Translations under genes and position numbers: made by a program
DNA from: an uncultured Eubacterium sp.
Lineage (GTDB): Bacteria > Bacillota > Clostridia > Lachnospirales > CAG-274
NCBI GenBank assembly: GCA_900545305.1
Contig: UQYD01000051.1
Coordinates: forward strand, 1-10,686
Direction: 5' to 3'
DNA: 10,686 bases
The notes under the pieces: generated by a model
The model's input: the letters and a program-made list of their open reading frames with translations, nothing else
What the model was told of the DNA's origin: nothing
Database searches by the model: none
Shown here: one piece after another, positions 1 through 8,222 of the stretch
Numbering within the stretch: the stretch's first letter is position 1
Layout: each line of letters starts with the position of its first letter

Positions 1-1171
1 TTGGAGCATCGGCACTTAATTCTATTGATGAACCCTGAACAAATGCGCCGGCGGCCATAATTACTTGACAATCGTAACCAGGCATATCCCATGGTTCAGG
101 AGTAACAAAACTATCTACAGCAGCACCCTTTTGTATTCCTTGACAAAATGCAACAACACCTTCAGGTGTTTTCATCTGTATAGATTCCACAATGTCTACC
201 CTTTTTTCTTCTGGCTTAGGCATTACTTCAAAACCTAAATCTGAACAAATTTGAGAGGCAAAAACAGCACTTCTAAGACTGGCATTAACAACACTTGGAG
301 CTAAGAAAAGTCCTTGAATTAGCTTAGGAGTTACTCCAAGGCTTGGACCTACTTCTTTACCCATACTAGGAGATGTAAGTCTGAATGCAGCATTTTCTAC
401 ATATTCTTCTTTACCTACTATGTATCCACCAACAGGAGCTATACCACCTCCAAGGTTTTTAATAAGAGAACCAACTATTAAATCGGCACCAACTTCAGTT
501 GGTTCAATAGTATCGACAAATTCACAATAGCAGTTGTCAACCATACAAATAATATTTGGATTTATTGATTTAACAATCTTTATTATTTTTTCAACAGTTT
601 CTATTGATAAACTTGGTCTATATTCATAACCTTTTGAGCGCTGTATTTCTACAAGTTTAGTACTTGGTGTAACAGTATTTTTTATTCCGTCAAAATCTAT
701 AGTTCCATCACTAAGCAAAGAAACCTCTTTATACTTTATTCCATGCTCAACAAGAGAACCTTTAACTTCTCTTACAGAGCCAATAACACTTTGGAGTGTA
801 TCATAAGGCTCACCAGCAACGCAAACTAATTCGTCGCCGTATTTTAAATTCCCAAAAAGAGCAACAGTAAGAGCGTGTGTACCTGAAATAATTTGTTGTC
901 TAACTAAAGCAGATTCTGCCTTAAATATATCAGCATAAATTTGTTCTAGGGTGTCACGTCCGATGTCATTATATCCGTAACCAGTAGTACCATTGAGATG
1001 AGCTTCTGAAAGCCTATTTTTTTGCATAGCTTTAATAACTTTACATTGGTTATATTCAGTTATTTCATCTATTTTTTTAAAATATTTTTCAACTTTTTTT
1101 TCGGCATCAAAGCAGATATCAGCAACCTTAGAATTAATACCAAATTCATTTATAATGTATTCTTTTAACAT
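1..1171 (-). CDS. Methionine gamma-lyase family PLP enzyme (YnbB / 'aluminium resistance protein' type), 3' end cut by window edge
   Basis: An open frame runs on the minus strand from ATG at 1171 to the left edge, giving 390 codons with no stop. The protein has the look of a fold-type I, PLP-dependent Cys/Met-metabolism enzyme of the YnbB family. Visible signs are an N-terminal segment with NRLSEAHLNGTTGYGYND (about residues 52-69), SGTHA at 96-100, MVDNCYCEF at 210-218, and the likely Schiff-base lysine K238 in GSLIKNLGGG. Family members are usually a little over 400 residues, so only a short C-terminal tail should be missing. The start overlaps the miaA stop by 7 nt (ATGTTAA), with an AAGGA site at 1179-1184, so the two genes are probably translated together. 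The 'aluminium resistance' and gamma-lyase names are inherited annotations; the true substrate is not shown by sequence. The family call is confident, the reaction is not. Confidence 0.88.
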   Translation of the reverse strand, partial: MLKEYIINEFGINSKVADICFDAEKKVEKYFKKIDEITEYNQCKVIKAMQKNRLSEAHLNGTTGYGYNDIGRDTLEQIYADIFKAESALVRQQIISGTHALTVALFGNLKYGDELVCVAGEPYDTLQSVIGSVREVKGSLVEHGIKYKEVSLLSDGTIDFDGIKNTVTPSTKLVEIQRSKGYEYRPSLSIETVEKIIKIVKSINPNIICMVDNCYCEFVDTIEPTEVGADLIVGSLIKNLGGGIAPVGGYIVGKEEYVENAAFRLTSPSMGKEVGPSLGVTPKLIQGLFLAPSVVNASLRSAVFASQICSDLGFEVMPKPEEKRVDIVESIQMKTPEGVVAFCQGIQKGAAVDSFVTPEPWDMPGYDCQVIMAAGAFVQGSSIELSADAP

Positions 1172-2103
1172 ATTCTATTCCTTTCTATTTCGCTTTTTAT
1201 GTGTTGTGCAATTTCATTTGTAGAGTTAAAATTATCTACATCTATCCAATTTCCGTTGCATTGATGTTTAAACCATGTTAATTGTCGTTTTGCAAAATGT
1301 CTTGTTTCTCTTTTTAGTAACATTACAGATTCATCAAGAGACAAATCTCCTTTTAAATAGTACACAATTTCTTTATAACCTAATCCCCTCATAGAAACCA
1401 AATTTTCATTGTATTTAGGATATAGAGATTTTACCTCATCTACTAATCCATCTTCCAACATTAAATCTATTCGTTTTTCTATTCTGTCATAAAGCTTTTC
1501 TCTGTCCATATTTAAAACAAAAAAATTCAAGTCATAAATAGATTCTTTTAATTTCTCTCTTTTATTGTATTCGGAAAATTTTTCGTGATTTTCTAAATAA
1601 TACTCCAAAGCACGAATAACTTTTTTTGTGTTATTTTGATGTACTATACTTGCGTATTCAGGGTCACATTCTTTCAATTTGTTATAAATAAACTCAGCAC
1701 CCTTTTCATCAAGCAAGGTTTGTAATTCCTCTCTTACAGTATAGTCACGTTTAGCAGAACTAAAATCATTATCATTAATGAGTGCATTAATATAAAAACC
1801 TGTCCCACCAACAAGTATAGGTAACTTGCCCTTTTTTAGAATTTCATCTATAGCCTTTTTTGCCATATTTTGAAAAATAGCTACAGAAAATTCTTCGTCA
1901 GGATTAAAACAGTCTATCAAGTAATGCTTTATTCCTCCCATTTCTTCTTTAGAAATTTTAGCAGTACCTATGTCCATACCTTTGTAAACTTGCATAGAAT
2001 CAGCAGAAATAATTTCTCCGTTTATCATTTTGGCAAGTTCCACTGATACAGCACTTTTTCCACAGGCTGTAGGACCTGCAATGACAATTAATGGTTTCTT
2101 CAT
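1165..2103 (-). CDS. miaA: tRNA dimethylallyltransferase MiaA
   Basis: MiaA transfers the dimethylallyl group of DMAPP to N6 of A37 in tRNAs that read codons starting with U, in the cytoplasm. The 312-residue length is normal for the family. Visible motifs are the P-loop GPTACGKS at residues 10-17, DSMQVYKG with D35 as the expected general base, DIGTAK just after it, GGTGFYINALI near residues 99-109, and the C-terminal RQLTWFKHQ typical of the family. The ATG at 2103 has GGAGG 7 nt upstream (plus-strand 2111-2115) and a strong promoter at 2133-2161. It is the first gene of a minus-strand operon with the YnbB-type gene, which overlaps its stop codon. In many Firmicutes miaA follows mutL and precedes hfq; neither neighbour is here, as mreB lies divergently upstream. 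Confidence 0.97.
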   Translation of the reverse strand: MKKPLIVIAGPTACGKSAVSVELAKMINGEIISADSMQVYKGMDIGTAKISKEEMGGIKHYLIDCFNPDEEFSVAIFQNMAKKAIDEILKKGKLPILVGGTGFYINALINDNDFSSAKRDYTVREELQTLLDEKGAEFIYNKLKECDPEYASIVHQNNTKKVIRALEYYLENHEKFSEYNKREKLKESIYDLNFFVLNMDREKLYDRIEKRIDLMLEDGLVDEVKSLYPKYNENLVSMRGLGYKEIVYYLKGDLSLDESVMLLKRETRHFAKRQLTWFKHQCNGNWIDVDNFNSTNEIAQHIKSEIERNRIC

Positions 2104-2132
2104 AATATATCCTCCAGCATAAAACTCTGTAT

Positions 2133-2161
2133 ATTATATATTTAATTTTTGAATTTGTAAA
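2133..2161 (-). promoter_or_regulatory. Sigma-A promoter for miaA operon
   Basis: On the minus strand a -35 box TTTACA (plus coordinates 2156-2161) is followed after exactly 17 nt by a perfect -10 box TATAAT (2133-2138). Transcription would begin near 2126, leaving a leader of about 20 nt that contains the GGAGG site of miaA. The match to the vegetative consensus is 11 of 12 bases. Assigned by eye; no start-site data. Confidence 0.75.
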
Positions 2162-2244
2162 CTGTAAAAATGATATTTTTGGGTATGTTAATATAAAATG
2201 GTAAAAAAACTTAGACCGTCATTAAAAAATAATATAATAATATG

Positions 2245-2273
2245 TTGAAAAAGCCTAAAAAAAGTTGTATTAT
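2245..2273 (+). promoter_or_regulatory. Sigma-A promoter for mreB operon
   Basis: TTGAAA (2245-2250) and TATTAT (2268-2273) are separated by 17 nt, matching the vegetative consensus at 10 of 12 bases. Transcription should begin near 2280, about 45 nt before the mreB ATG at 2325. The -10 box lies downstream of a possible upstream TTG start at 2265, which argues that that longer mreB start cannot be used from this promoter. Confidence 0.72.
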
Positions 2274-2324
2274 AGAGCTATATGTAATTTAGCATTTTTA
2301 ATGTTAATAAACGGAGGTAAATTG

Positions 2325-3368
2325 ATGTTTAATAAAGATATGGGAATAGACTTAGGTACAGCAAATACTCTAGTGTACGTTAGAGGAAAAGGCATTGTAA
2401 TGAATGAACCATCAGTTGTTGCAGTGGATTCAATTACAAGAGAAGTTTTGGCTGTAGGTAGTGAAGCTAAGGCTATGCTTGGAAGAACTCCAGGAAATAT
2501 AACAGCTATTAAGCCTATGAAAAGTGGTGTTATAGCTGATTTTGACGTTACTGAAGCAATGTTGAAGTATTTTATTTCATCAGCTTATCCAAAGTCAATG
2601 TTTGGACCGAAACCTCGTGTTGTAATAAGTGTTCCTGTTGGTGTTACAGAAGTAGAAAAAAGAGCTGTTATTGAGGCTGCCGTAGCTGCAGGGGCTAAAG
2701 ATAAGCAGGTTTTAGTTACTGATGAACCTATGGCAGCAGCTATTGGTGCCGATTTAAATATTGCTGAGGCAACAGGCAGTATGATAGTGGATATAGGTGG
2801 AGGTACAAGCGAAGTTGCAGTTATTTCTCTTGGTGGTATAGTAGCTAGTAAGTCTGTTAGAGTGGCTGGCGATGATTTTGATGAAAATATTATTAATTTT
2901 GTACGTAAGGAGTATAATATTGCTATCGGTGAAAGAACTGCTGAACGTATAAAAATTAAGTTAAGCTGTGCTTATATTGATGCAACAACTCAATTAAAAG
3001 AAATGAAAGTCAAAGGACGAGATTTAAGTACAGGATTACCTAAGCAATTAACAATTAATACCCATCAGGTAAAAGCTGCAATGGCTGAATCTATAGAAAC
3101 GATTGTAGATGCTATAAAAATAACATTGGAAAAAACACCGCCAGAACTTTCAGCTGATATAATAGAGAAAGGTATATATTTAACAGGTGGTGGAGCTTTA
3201 ATTGATGGATTAGATAAGCTTATTAGTATAGAAACGCATATGCCTGTGTTTGTTGCTGATGATCCTCTTACTTGTGTTGTTAGAGGTACTGGGAAAATTG
3301 TTGAAGATGAGACAATCGCTGATAAGATTAATACATCTACAAAAATACTTAGACAAGGAGAATTTTAG
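2325..3368 (+). CDS. mreB: Rod-shape-determining actin-like protein MreB
   Basis: MreB is the bacterial actin that forms membrane-bound filaments and guides the elongasome. The protein is 347 residues, normal for the family. It shows the ATPase motifs of the actin/Hsp70 fold in order: phosphate-1 loop DLGTANT (9-15), TDEPMAAAIGA with E134, phosphate-2 loop DIGGGT (156-161), and adenosine motif LTGGGALIDGL (286-296). The frame stays open 20 codons further upstream to a TTG at 2265, but GGAGG at 2313-2317 lies 7 nt before ATG 2325 and the promoter -10 box falls inside the extension, so 2325 is chosen. It is first in a tight run with mreC, mreD and the PBP2 gene. Paralogues such as Mbl or MreBH cannot be fully separated by eye, but the mreCD context supports MreB. 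Confidence 0.97.
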   Translation: MFNKDMGIDLGTANTLVYVRGKGIVMNEPSVVAVDSITREVLAVGSEAKAMLGRTPGNITAIKPMKSGVIADFDVTEAMLKYFISSAYPKSMFGPKPRVVISVPVGVTEVEKRAVIEAAVAAGAKDKQVLVTDEPMAAAIGADLNIAEATGSMIVDIGGGTSEVAVISLGGIVASKSVRVAGDDFDENIINFVRKEYNIAIGERTAERIKIKLSCAYIDATTQLKEMKVKGRDLSTGLPKQLTINTHQVKAAMAESIETIVDAIKITLEKTPPELSADIIEKGIYLTGGGALIDGLDKLISIETHMPVFVADDPLTCVVRGTGKIVEDETIADKINTSTKILRQGEF

Positions 3369-4223
3369 TTGGAAAATTTTTCTGGAAAACGTAAAATTGT
3401 TATGACTTTTTTGGTGTTAATATCAATTCTGACAGCTATATTGTCTGTGGATAGAAAGGCACCTACTTTTATTGAATCTTCTCTAGGATTATTGATTGCA
3501 CCTGTTCAAACATTTAATACAGGTGTCTTTTCTTGGTTAAAAGATAAGAAAAAATATTTTACTTCTGTAAAATCTCTTTCGACTGAAAATGATATTTTGA
3601 AAAAGGAACTTCTTGATGCTAGAGCTGATTTAAATAGATTAAATCTAATAGAAAACGAAAATTCACAATTAGAAGCTTTGTTAGATATAAAAAATCAATA
3701 CAAAAATTATTCCGTTGTTGGAGCTAGGGTTATTGGAAAAGACCCAGGTAATTGGTTTTCCACTTTTACAATTGACAAAGGAACAGATAGTGGTTTAAGT
3801 AAAAATATGGTTGTTATGACACAAGACGGTTTGGTAGGCAAAATTACAGAATGTGGTTACAACTATTCAAAAGTTATTTCAATAATAAATGATTCAGATG
3901 CTGTTAGTTCTCAAACACTTAGAGGAGATAATATTGGATATGTTACAGGTGATTTAAATGAAAATGGTATGTGTAAAATGCAATATTCCGAAGATGTGTC
4001 TGATATTCTTATAGGTGATACTATAGTTACCTCTCATTTAAGCAACATTTTCCCTGAAGGAATTACTATAGGTAATGTTCAGAGGCTTACAGTGGATAAA
4101 AAGACAGGAATGCATTATGCTATTATCAGCCCTTCTGTTGATTTTAAGCACTTAGATTATGTGTTGATTATTAATAAGAATTTTGAAAAGACATTGGTCG
4201 AAACAACAACTAACAATCAATAG
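3369..4223 (+). CDS. mreC: Rod-shape-determining protein MreC
   Basis: MreC is a single-pass membrane protein whose extracytoplasmic part binds and activates PBP2 within the elongasome. The 284-residue protein has a short cytoplasmic N-terminus, one membrane helix at about residues 10-27, a coiled coil at about 66-106 rich in Glu, Leu and Asn, and then the paired beta-barrel domain with the typical VVGARVIGKDP and NWFSTFTIDKG stretch (116-138) and a QDGLVGKI motif. The start codon is TTG at 3369, directly after the mreB stop TAG; AAGGAG at 3355-3360 lies 8 nt upstream inside mreB. Such abutting genes suggest translational coupling. No ATG start near the N-terminus would keep the membrane helix, so the TTG start is well supported. 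Confidence 0.95.
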   Translation: MENFSGKRKIVMTFLVLISILTAILSVDRKAPTFIESSLGLLIAPVQTFNTGVFSWLKDKKKYFTSVKSLSTENDILKKELLDARADLNRLNLIENENSQLEALLDIKNQYKNYSVVGARVIGKDPGNWFSTFTIDKGTDSGLSKNMVVMTQDGLVGKITECGYNYSKVISIINDSDAVSSQTLRGDNIGYVTGDLNENGMCKMQYSEDVSDILIGDTIVTSHLSNIFPEGITIGNVQRLTVDKKTGMHYAIISPSVDFKHLDYVLIINKNFEKTLVETTTNNQ

Positions 4224-4232
4224 GAGGAAATT

Positions 4233-4748
4233 ATGAAATATTTGATATATATTATGCTTATGATTTTCTCTTTTATTTTACAAACTACATTTATTCAACA
4301 TATAGCCATAGATGGCATAATGCCAAATTTAATGCTTTTACTTGTTATTTGTGTTGCTTTTATGCAGGGAGAAAGTGATGGATTGTTTCTAGGAATAATT
4401 GGTGGACTGTTGCATGATTGCTTTTACGGTCAATATATTGGTTCAAATCTTTTTCTATATGCCATAATAGGATATATCGTTGGTATAGTGTGTAGAAGTT
4501 TGTACAAGGATAATTTTTTAGTTTCAGTTGTTACATCTGTTGTAGCAACTTTAGGCTATGAGTTTTTTTTCTTTGTATTAAATGTTCTCTTAAAAGGTGC
4601 GACGAATTTACCCTTCTTTATTGTCAATAAAATAATACCTTCCATGATTTACAATGGAATATTTTCGTTTATAGTATATTTATTATATAGAGTGATATAT
4701 AACTATTTTTTGTATCGTGGAAGCAAGTATACTAATAGAATGTTTTAG
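4233..4748 (+). CDS. mreD: Rod-shape-determining protein MreD
   Basis: MreD is a small polytopic membrane protein that works with MreC to control PBP2 and RodA. The 171-residue product is almost wholly hydrophobic, with about five membrane helices, and carries the family's recognisable PNLMLLLVICVAFMQGE and GLFLGIIGGLLHDCFYG stretches near residues 30-67. The ATG at 4233 follows an AGGAGG site at 4222-4227 that overlaps the mreC stop codon. The gene sits between mreC and the PBP2 gene. Sequence conservation in MreD is low, so the call rests on hydropathy, these short stretches and the neighbours together. Confidence 0.93.
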   Translation: MKYLIYIMLMIFSFILQTTFIQHIAIDGIMPNLMLLLVICVAFMQGESDGLFLGIIGGLLHDCFYGQYIGSNLFLYAIIGYIVGIVCRSLYKDNFLVSVVTSVVATLGYEFFFFVLNVLLKGATNLPFFIVNKIIPSMIYNGIFSFIVYLLYRVIYNYFLYRGSKYTNRMF

Positions 4749-4759
4749 AGGTCTTTACT

Positions 4760-7270
4760 ATGTATGATATAATTGAAGCTATTAAAAATAAAACTTCATA
4801 TAGAATTAGATTTATGCATATAATTATGGGGCTGCTTTTTATTATGCTAATTGTTAAGTTATATTCTTTACAAATTACATCGGGAGATTATTATAGTAAA
4901 GAAGTTAGTGGTACTGCTATTCGTAATGTTACTGTATCAGCACCTAGAGGTATAATATATGATAGATATGGAAGAGAAATTGCAACTAATACATCTTCGT
5001 ATGCAGTTAATATTGATCCTAGTATTGGAGTTGACAATTTAAATGATGTGCTTCAAAATTTAATTACACTTTTAGAAGCTAATAACGAAAAGATTGTAAT
5101 TGATTTTCCAATAACTGCAGAGTCTCCACATAGTTTTTTATTTAATGAAAGTGAAAAAAGAGAAAAACAATGGAAAAAGGATATGAATATAGATGAAGGT
5201 TTAACAGCTGATGAATCTTTTAAGGCTTTAAGGGAACAGTTTGAGATAGATGAAAATCTTTCGGATTTGGAAGCTAGTAAATTATTAGGATTACGCTGTA
5301 AATTATATCAACAAAGATATTCAAAATATATTCCACTTACTATAGCATATAATCTTTCTGAGAAAACAGTTACATCTTTACAAGAACAAGCATCTTCATT
5401 TCCATGTGTTTATGTAGATATGCAACCATTAAGAAATTATCCATATGGAAAATATTTTGCACATATTTTAGGATACATTGGAAATATAACTGATACTGAA
5501 TTAGATGAATATTCAAAATATAATTATACAATGAACGACGTAATAGGAAAAGATGGTATAGAAAAAGCCTATGAACTAAAATTAAATGGACAAGATGGGT
5601 CTCAATACATTGAAGTAGATAGTTCAGGAAGAAGAATTAGAACTGTGGAAAATGAAGGAACAGACCCTATTGCAGGAAAGGACGTATACCTAACAGTCGA
5701 CTCTGAATTGCAGAAGAAAATATATGATGCATTAGAGACAGAGTTAAGGAATGCTCAATTAGCGAAACTTTCAGGAGTTGATAAATATGGATATTCAATC
5801 ACAGATGTTTTTAAATCTATGATAAAAAGCGATAATGTTCATATAAAGAATATTCTTAATTCGAAAGATGGTAATGTACAGGATAGCATAAAGAAGTATA
5901 TTATTTCTCAGGATAAAGATTCATTAAAAGACGTAGATAAGGCAAGAGAAATATTCTTAAAAGGATTTGAAAGTGGAGCTATTTCACAAAGTCAAGTTTT
6001 TTTAGCCTTATTTGAACAAGGTCAAATTACAAATAATGATGGAGTTATAGATAATGTTAAGTCTGGAAGAATGTCTGGTGGCAGTGCTTTACTAGAAAAA
6101 ATTAAATCCGGAGAGATTACCCCTCAGATGACAAATATGGATCCTTGTACAGGTTCAGTTGTTGTTACAGATGTGAAAACTGGTGGGGTTTTAGCTGCTG
6201 TATCTTATCCTTCATATGATAACAATGAATTAGTTAATGATTTTAACAACGAATACTATCTTGAATTGCAGAATGACCCTACTACACCTATGGTAAACAG
6301 ACCTTTTAGTGAGCCAAGAGCTCCAGGTTCTACTTTTAAAATGATTACGGCCACAGCTGGATTACAAGAAGGAATTATATCACCAAATACAGGTATTTAC
6401 GATAAGGGTACATTTAAAGACGCAGGTAAACCATATGCTAGATGCTGGATAGGTAGTGGCAGTGGTTCTCATGGGAATGTAAATGTTTCGGAGGCACTTG
6501 AAGTATCTTGTAATTACTTTTTCTATACAGTAGCCTATAGAATGAATAAAGGTGCTGGAGATTTAAGTGGTATAAATACATTAAATAAGTATATGGAAGC
6601 TTTTGGCTTAAATAGCCCTACTGGTGTTGAAATTTCTGAACTCTATGACTCTATGAGTCAATACCCTACTCACATTTCATCTCCAGAGTATAAAAAATAC
6701 ATTACACAACAGAGAGATGTTGAGGCAAAGGAAAGTGATTATAAATGGTCTGCAGGTGACACTATTAGAACTGCTATAGGACAATCTTATAATAATTATA
6801 CATCAGCTTTAATGTCAAAGTATGTAGCTACATTAGCAAATGGTGGAACTAGGTATTCTATGCACTTTTTAAACAAGATTACTACTAACGATGGAAAAAT
6901 TGAAGAAGAATATCAACCAAAAGTTGAAAGTAAGATTGAAATAAAAAAAGAAAATTTAGATGCAATTTTCAGAGGTATGTTTCTTGTTACTACTGGACCA
7001 AGAGGAACATTGAGGAGTTACTTTAAAGATTTCCCGGTTAATGTTGCAGCCAAATCTGGTACAGCACAACAATCTTCTAAAAGAAGTGAGCATACAACTT
7101 TTGTTGCGTTTGCTCCATTAGAGGACCCACAAATTTCAGTATGTGTTATTATTCCTTTTGGAAATGGAACAACGGGTCCTGCACCTAAAGTTGCAAAAGC
7201 CGCCATATCTGAATATTTAAAGTTGGATTATGAGCCAGAACTGAAAAGTTATGACACTTTACTTCATTAA
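4760..7270 (+). CDS. mrdA: Penicillin-binding protein 2 (class B PBP, elongasome transpeptidase) with a large insertion
   Basis: This class B PBP cross-links peptidoglycan during lateral-wall growth, paired with RodA. It has an N-terminal membrane helix at about residues 19-36, a pedestal/dimerisation region starting at APRGIIYDRYGRE (61-73), and a C-terminal transpeptidase domain with the acyl-serine motif S524-T-F-K527, S583-C-N585 and K765-S-G767. All three catalytic motifs are intact. At 836 residues it is longer than E. coli PBP2 (about 630). Much of the excess is a segment of roughly 130 residues (331-460) between LTVDSELQKKIYDALE and CTGSVVVTDVKTGG, which are nearly adjacent in E. coli PBP2; the pedestal is also enlarged around residues 105-195. 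ATG 4760 has a modest AGAGG site at 4747-4751 overlapping the mreD stop. The position after mreBCD favours PBP2 over SpoVD or PBP2B. Confidence 0.94.
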   Translation: MYDIIEAIKNKTSYRIRFMHIIMGLLFIMLIVKLYSLQITSGDYYSKEVSGTAIRNVTVSAPRGIIYDRYGREIATNTSSYAVNIDPSIGVDNLNDVLQNLITLLEANNEKIVIDFPITAESPHSFLFNESEKREKQWKKDMNIDEGLTADESFKALREQFEIDENLSDLEASKLLGLRCKLYQQRYSKYIPLTIAYNLSEKTVTSLQEQASSFPCVYVDMQPLRNYPYGKYFAHILGYIGNITDTELDEYSKYNYTMNDVIGKDGIEKAYELKLNGQDGSQYIEVDSSGRRIRTVENEGTDPIAGKDVYLTVDSELQKKIYDALETELRNAQLAKLSGVDKYGYSITDVFKSMIKSDNVHIKNILNSKDGNVQDSIKKYIISQDKDSLKDVDKAREIFLKGFESGAISQSQVFLALFEQGQITNNDGVIDNVKSGRMSGGSALLEKIKSGEITPQMTNMDPCTGSVVVTDVKTGGVLAAVSYPSYDNNELVNDFNNEYYLELQNDPTTPMVNRPFSEPRAPGSTFKMITATAGLQEGIISPNTGIYDKGTFKDAGKPYARCWIGSGSGSHGNVNVSEALEVSCNYFFYTVAYRMNKGAGDLSGINTLNKYMEAFGLNSPTGVEISELYDSMSQYPTHISSPEYKKYITQQRDVEAKESDYKWSAGDTIRTAIGQSYNNYTSALMSKYVATLANGGTRYSMHFLNKITTNDGKIEEEYQPKVESKIEIKKENLDAIFRGMFLVTTGPRGTLRSYFKDFPVNVAAKSGTAQQSSKRSEHTTFVAFAPLEDPQISVCVIIPFGNGTTGPAPKVAKAAISEYLKLDYEPELKSYDTLLH

Positions 7271-7418
7271 TTGCAAAAAGTTGTAGTAATATAGTGTTCG
7301 ATTATCTATTTATTATAAATAAAAATATGTTATTATATGAGGGTAAAGACACTATTATAACCTACAAATTCTAAAATTAAAAAGTTTTAAATTAAACATA
7401 TTTAGAGGAGGCAAAAGA
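7271..7418 (+). promoter_or_regulatory. 148-bp gap before minD: possible weak promoter, no terminator, no minC remnant
   Basis: This AT-rich gap is the only sizeable break in the plus-strand block. Several -10-like hexamers occur (TATTAT at 7331-7336 and 7353-7358, TATAAA at 7314-7319), but none has a convincing -35 box at 16-18 nt, so a separate promoter for minD is possible yet unproven. I see no GC-rich hairpin with a T-run, so readthrough from the PBP2 gene is likely. The minD ribosome binding site AGAGGAGG is at 7404-7411. The gap is far too short for minC, and I see no open frame resembling part of it. Confidence 0.35.
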
Positions 7419-8216
7419 ATGAGCGAAGTAATAGTAATTACATCTGGTAAAGGTGGCGTTGGAAAAACAACAACAGCAGCTAATATTGGAACTGGTTTGG
7501 CTGCTGTTGGAATGAAAGTAGTAGTTCTTGATGCAGATATTGGATTAAGAAACTTGGACGTAATAATGGGTTTGGAAAATAGAGTTATTTATGATTTAGT
7601 AAATGTCATAGAAGGTAACTGTCGCTTGAAACAAGCTTTGGTAAGGGATAAGCATTATGAAAATTTATTTCTACTCCCAGCAGCACAGACGAGAGATAAA
7701 AATGCAGTAACACCTGAGCAAATGGCAAAGTTATGTGATACATTAAAAGATGAATGCTTTGACTATATAATTATTGATTGCCCTGCTGGTATAGAACAAG
7801 GATTTAAGAATGCCATAGCTGGAGCAGATAGTGCCATTGTTGTTACTACACCTGATATTTCAGCAATTAGGGATGCTGACAGAATTATAGGAATGTTAGA
7901 AGCTAATGGATTGCATAAACCAAAGTTAATTATTAATCGTTTAAGAAAAGATATGGTGAAAAGAAATGAAATGATGTCACCAGAAGATATTAATGAAATT
8001 TTAGCAGTTGATGTTTTAGGAATAATTCCAGAGGATGAAGATGTTGTGGTAGCTTCAAATAAGGGCGATTTGCTGGTTTCAAATCAACAATCTAAAGCAG
8101 GCTTAGCATACAGAAATATTGTAAAAACTATTTTAGGTGAAGATAATAATGATGAAAATTCTTTTGAAAAGAAAACATTATTAGGTACAATAAAAGCAAT
8201 GTTTGTTAAGGGGTGA
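7419..8216 (+). CDS. minD: Septum site-determining ATPase MinD
   Basis: MinD is a membrane-binding ATPase that recruits MinC to block FtsZ assembly away from mid-cell and is released by MinE. The 265-residue protein has the deviant Walker A motif GKGGVGKTT (10-18, with signature K11 and catalytic-loop K16), switch residues in LDADIGLRNLD (37-47), and the Walker B-type stretch YIIIDCPAGIEQGF. The C-terminal tail TLLGTIKAMFVKG looks like the amphipathic membrane-targeting helix. ATG 7419 has a strong AGAGGAGG site 7 nt upstream. minE follows after 6 nt. The usual upstream partner minC is absent, although MinD itself shows no sign of decay. Related ParA/Soj proteins lack this tail and the linked MinE, so MinD is secure. 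Confidence 0.97.
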   Translation: MSEVIVITSGKGGVGKTTTAANIGTGLAAVGMKVVVLDADIGLRNLDVIMGLENRVIYDLVNVIEGNCRLKQALVRDKHYENLFLLPAAQTRDKNAVTPEQMAKLCDTLKDECFDYIIIDCPAGIEQGFKNAIAGADSAIVVTTPDISAIRDADRIIGMLEANGLHKPKLIINRLRKDMVKRNEMMSPEDINEILAVDVLGIIPEDEDVVVASNKGDLLVSNQQSKAGLAYRNIVKTILGEDNNDENSFEKKTLLGTIKAMFVKG

Positions 8217-8222
8217 GTTTTT

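Noticed and set aside
2104..2324. A riboswitch or structured leader ahead of mreB or miaA
   Set aside because: Both predicted leaders are short (about 45 and 20 nt) and AT-rich, with no stable hairpin or recognised aptamer core.
7018..7206. A 62-codon open frame on the minus strand inside the PBP2 gene
   Set aside because: It is antisense to the KSG motif region of a conserved gene, shows no family likeness and has no convincing ribosome binding site; it is a chance frame.
7291..7355. Inverted repeat ATAGTGT / ACACTAT flanking the gap before minD
   Set aside because: Only 7 bp with about 50 bases between arms in very AT-rich DNA; it is expected by chance and has no T-run or known operator form.
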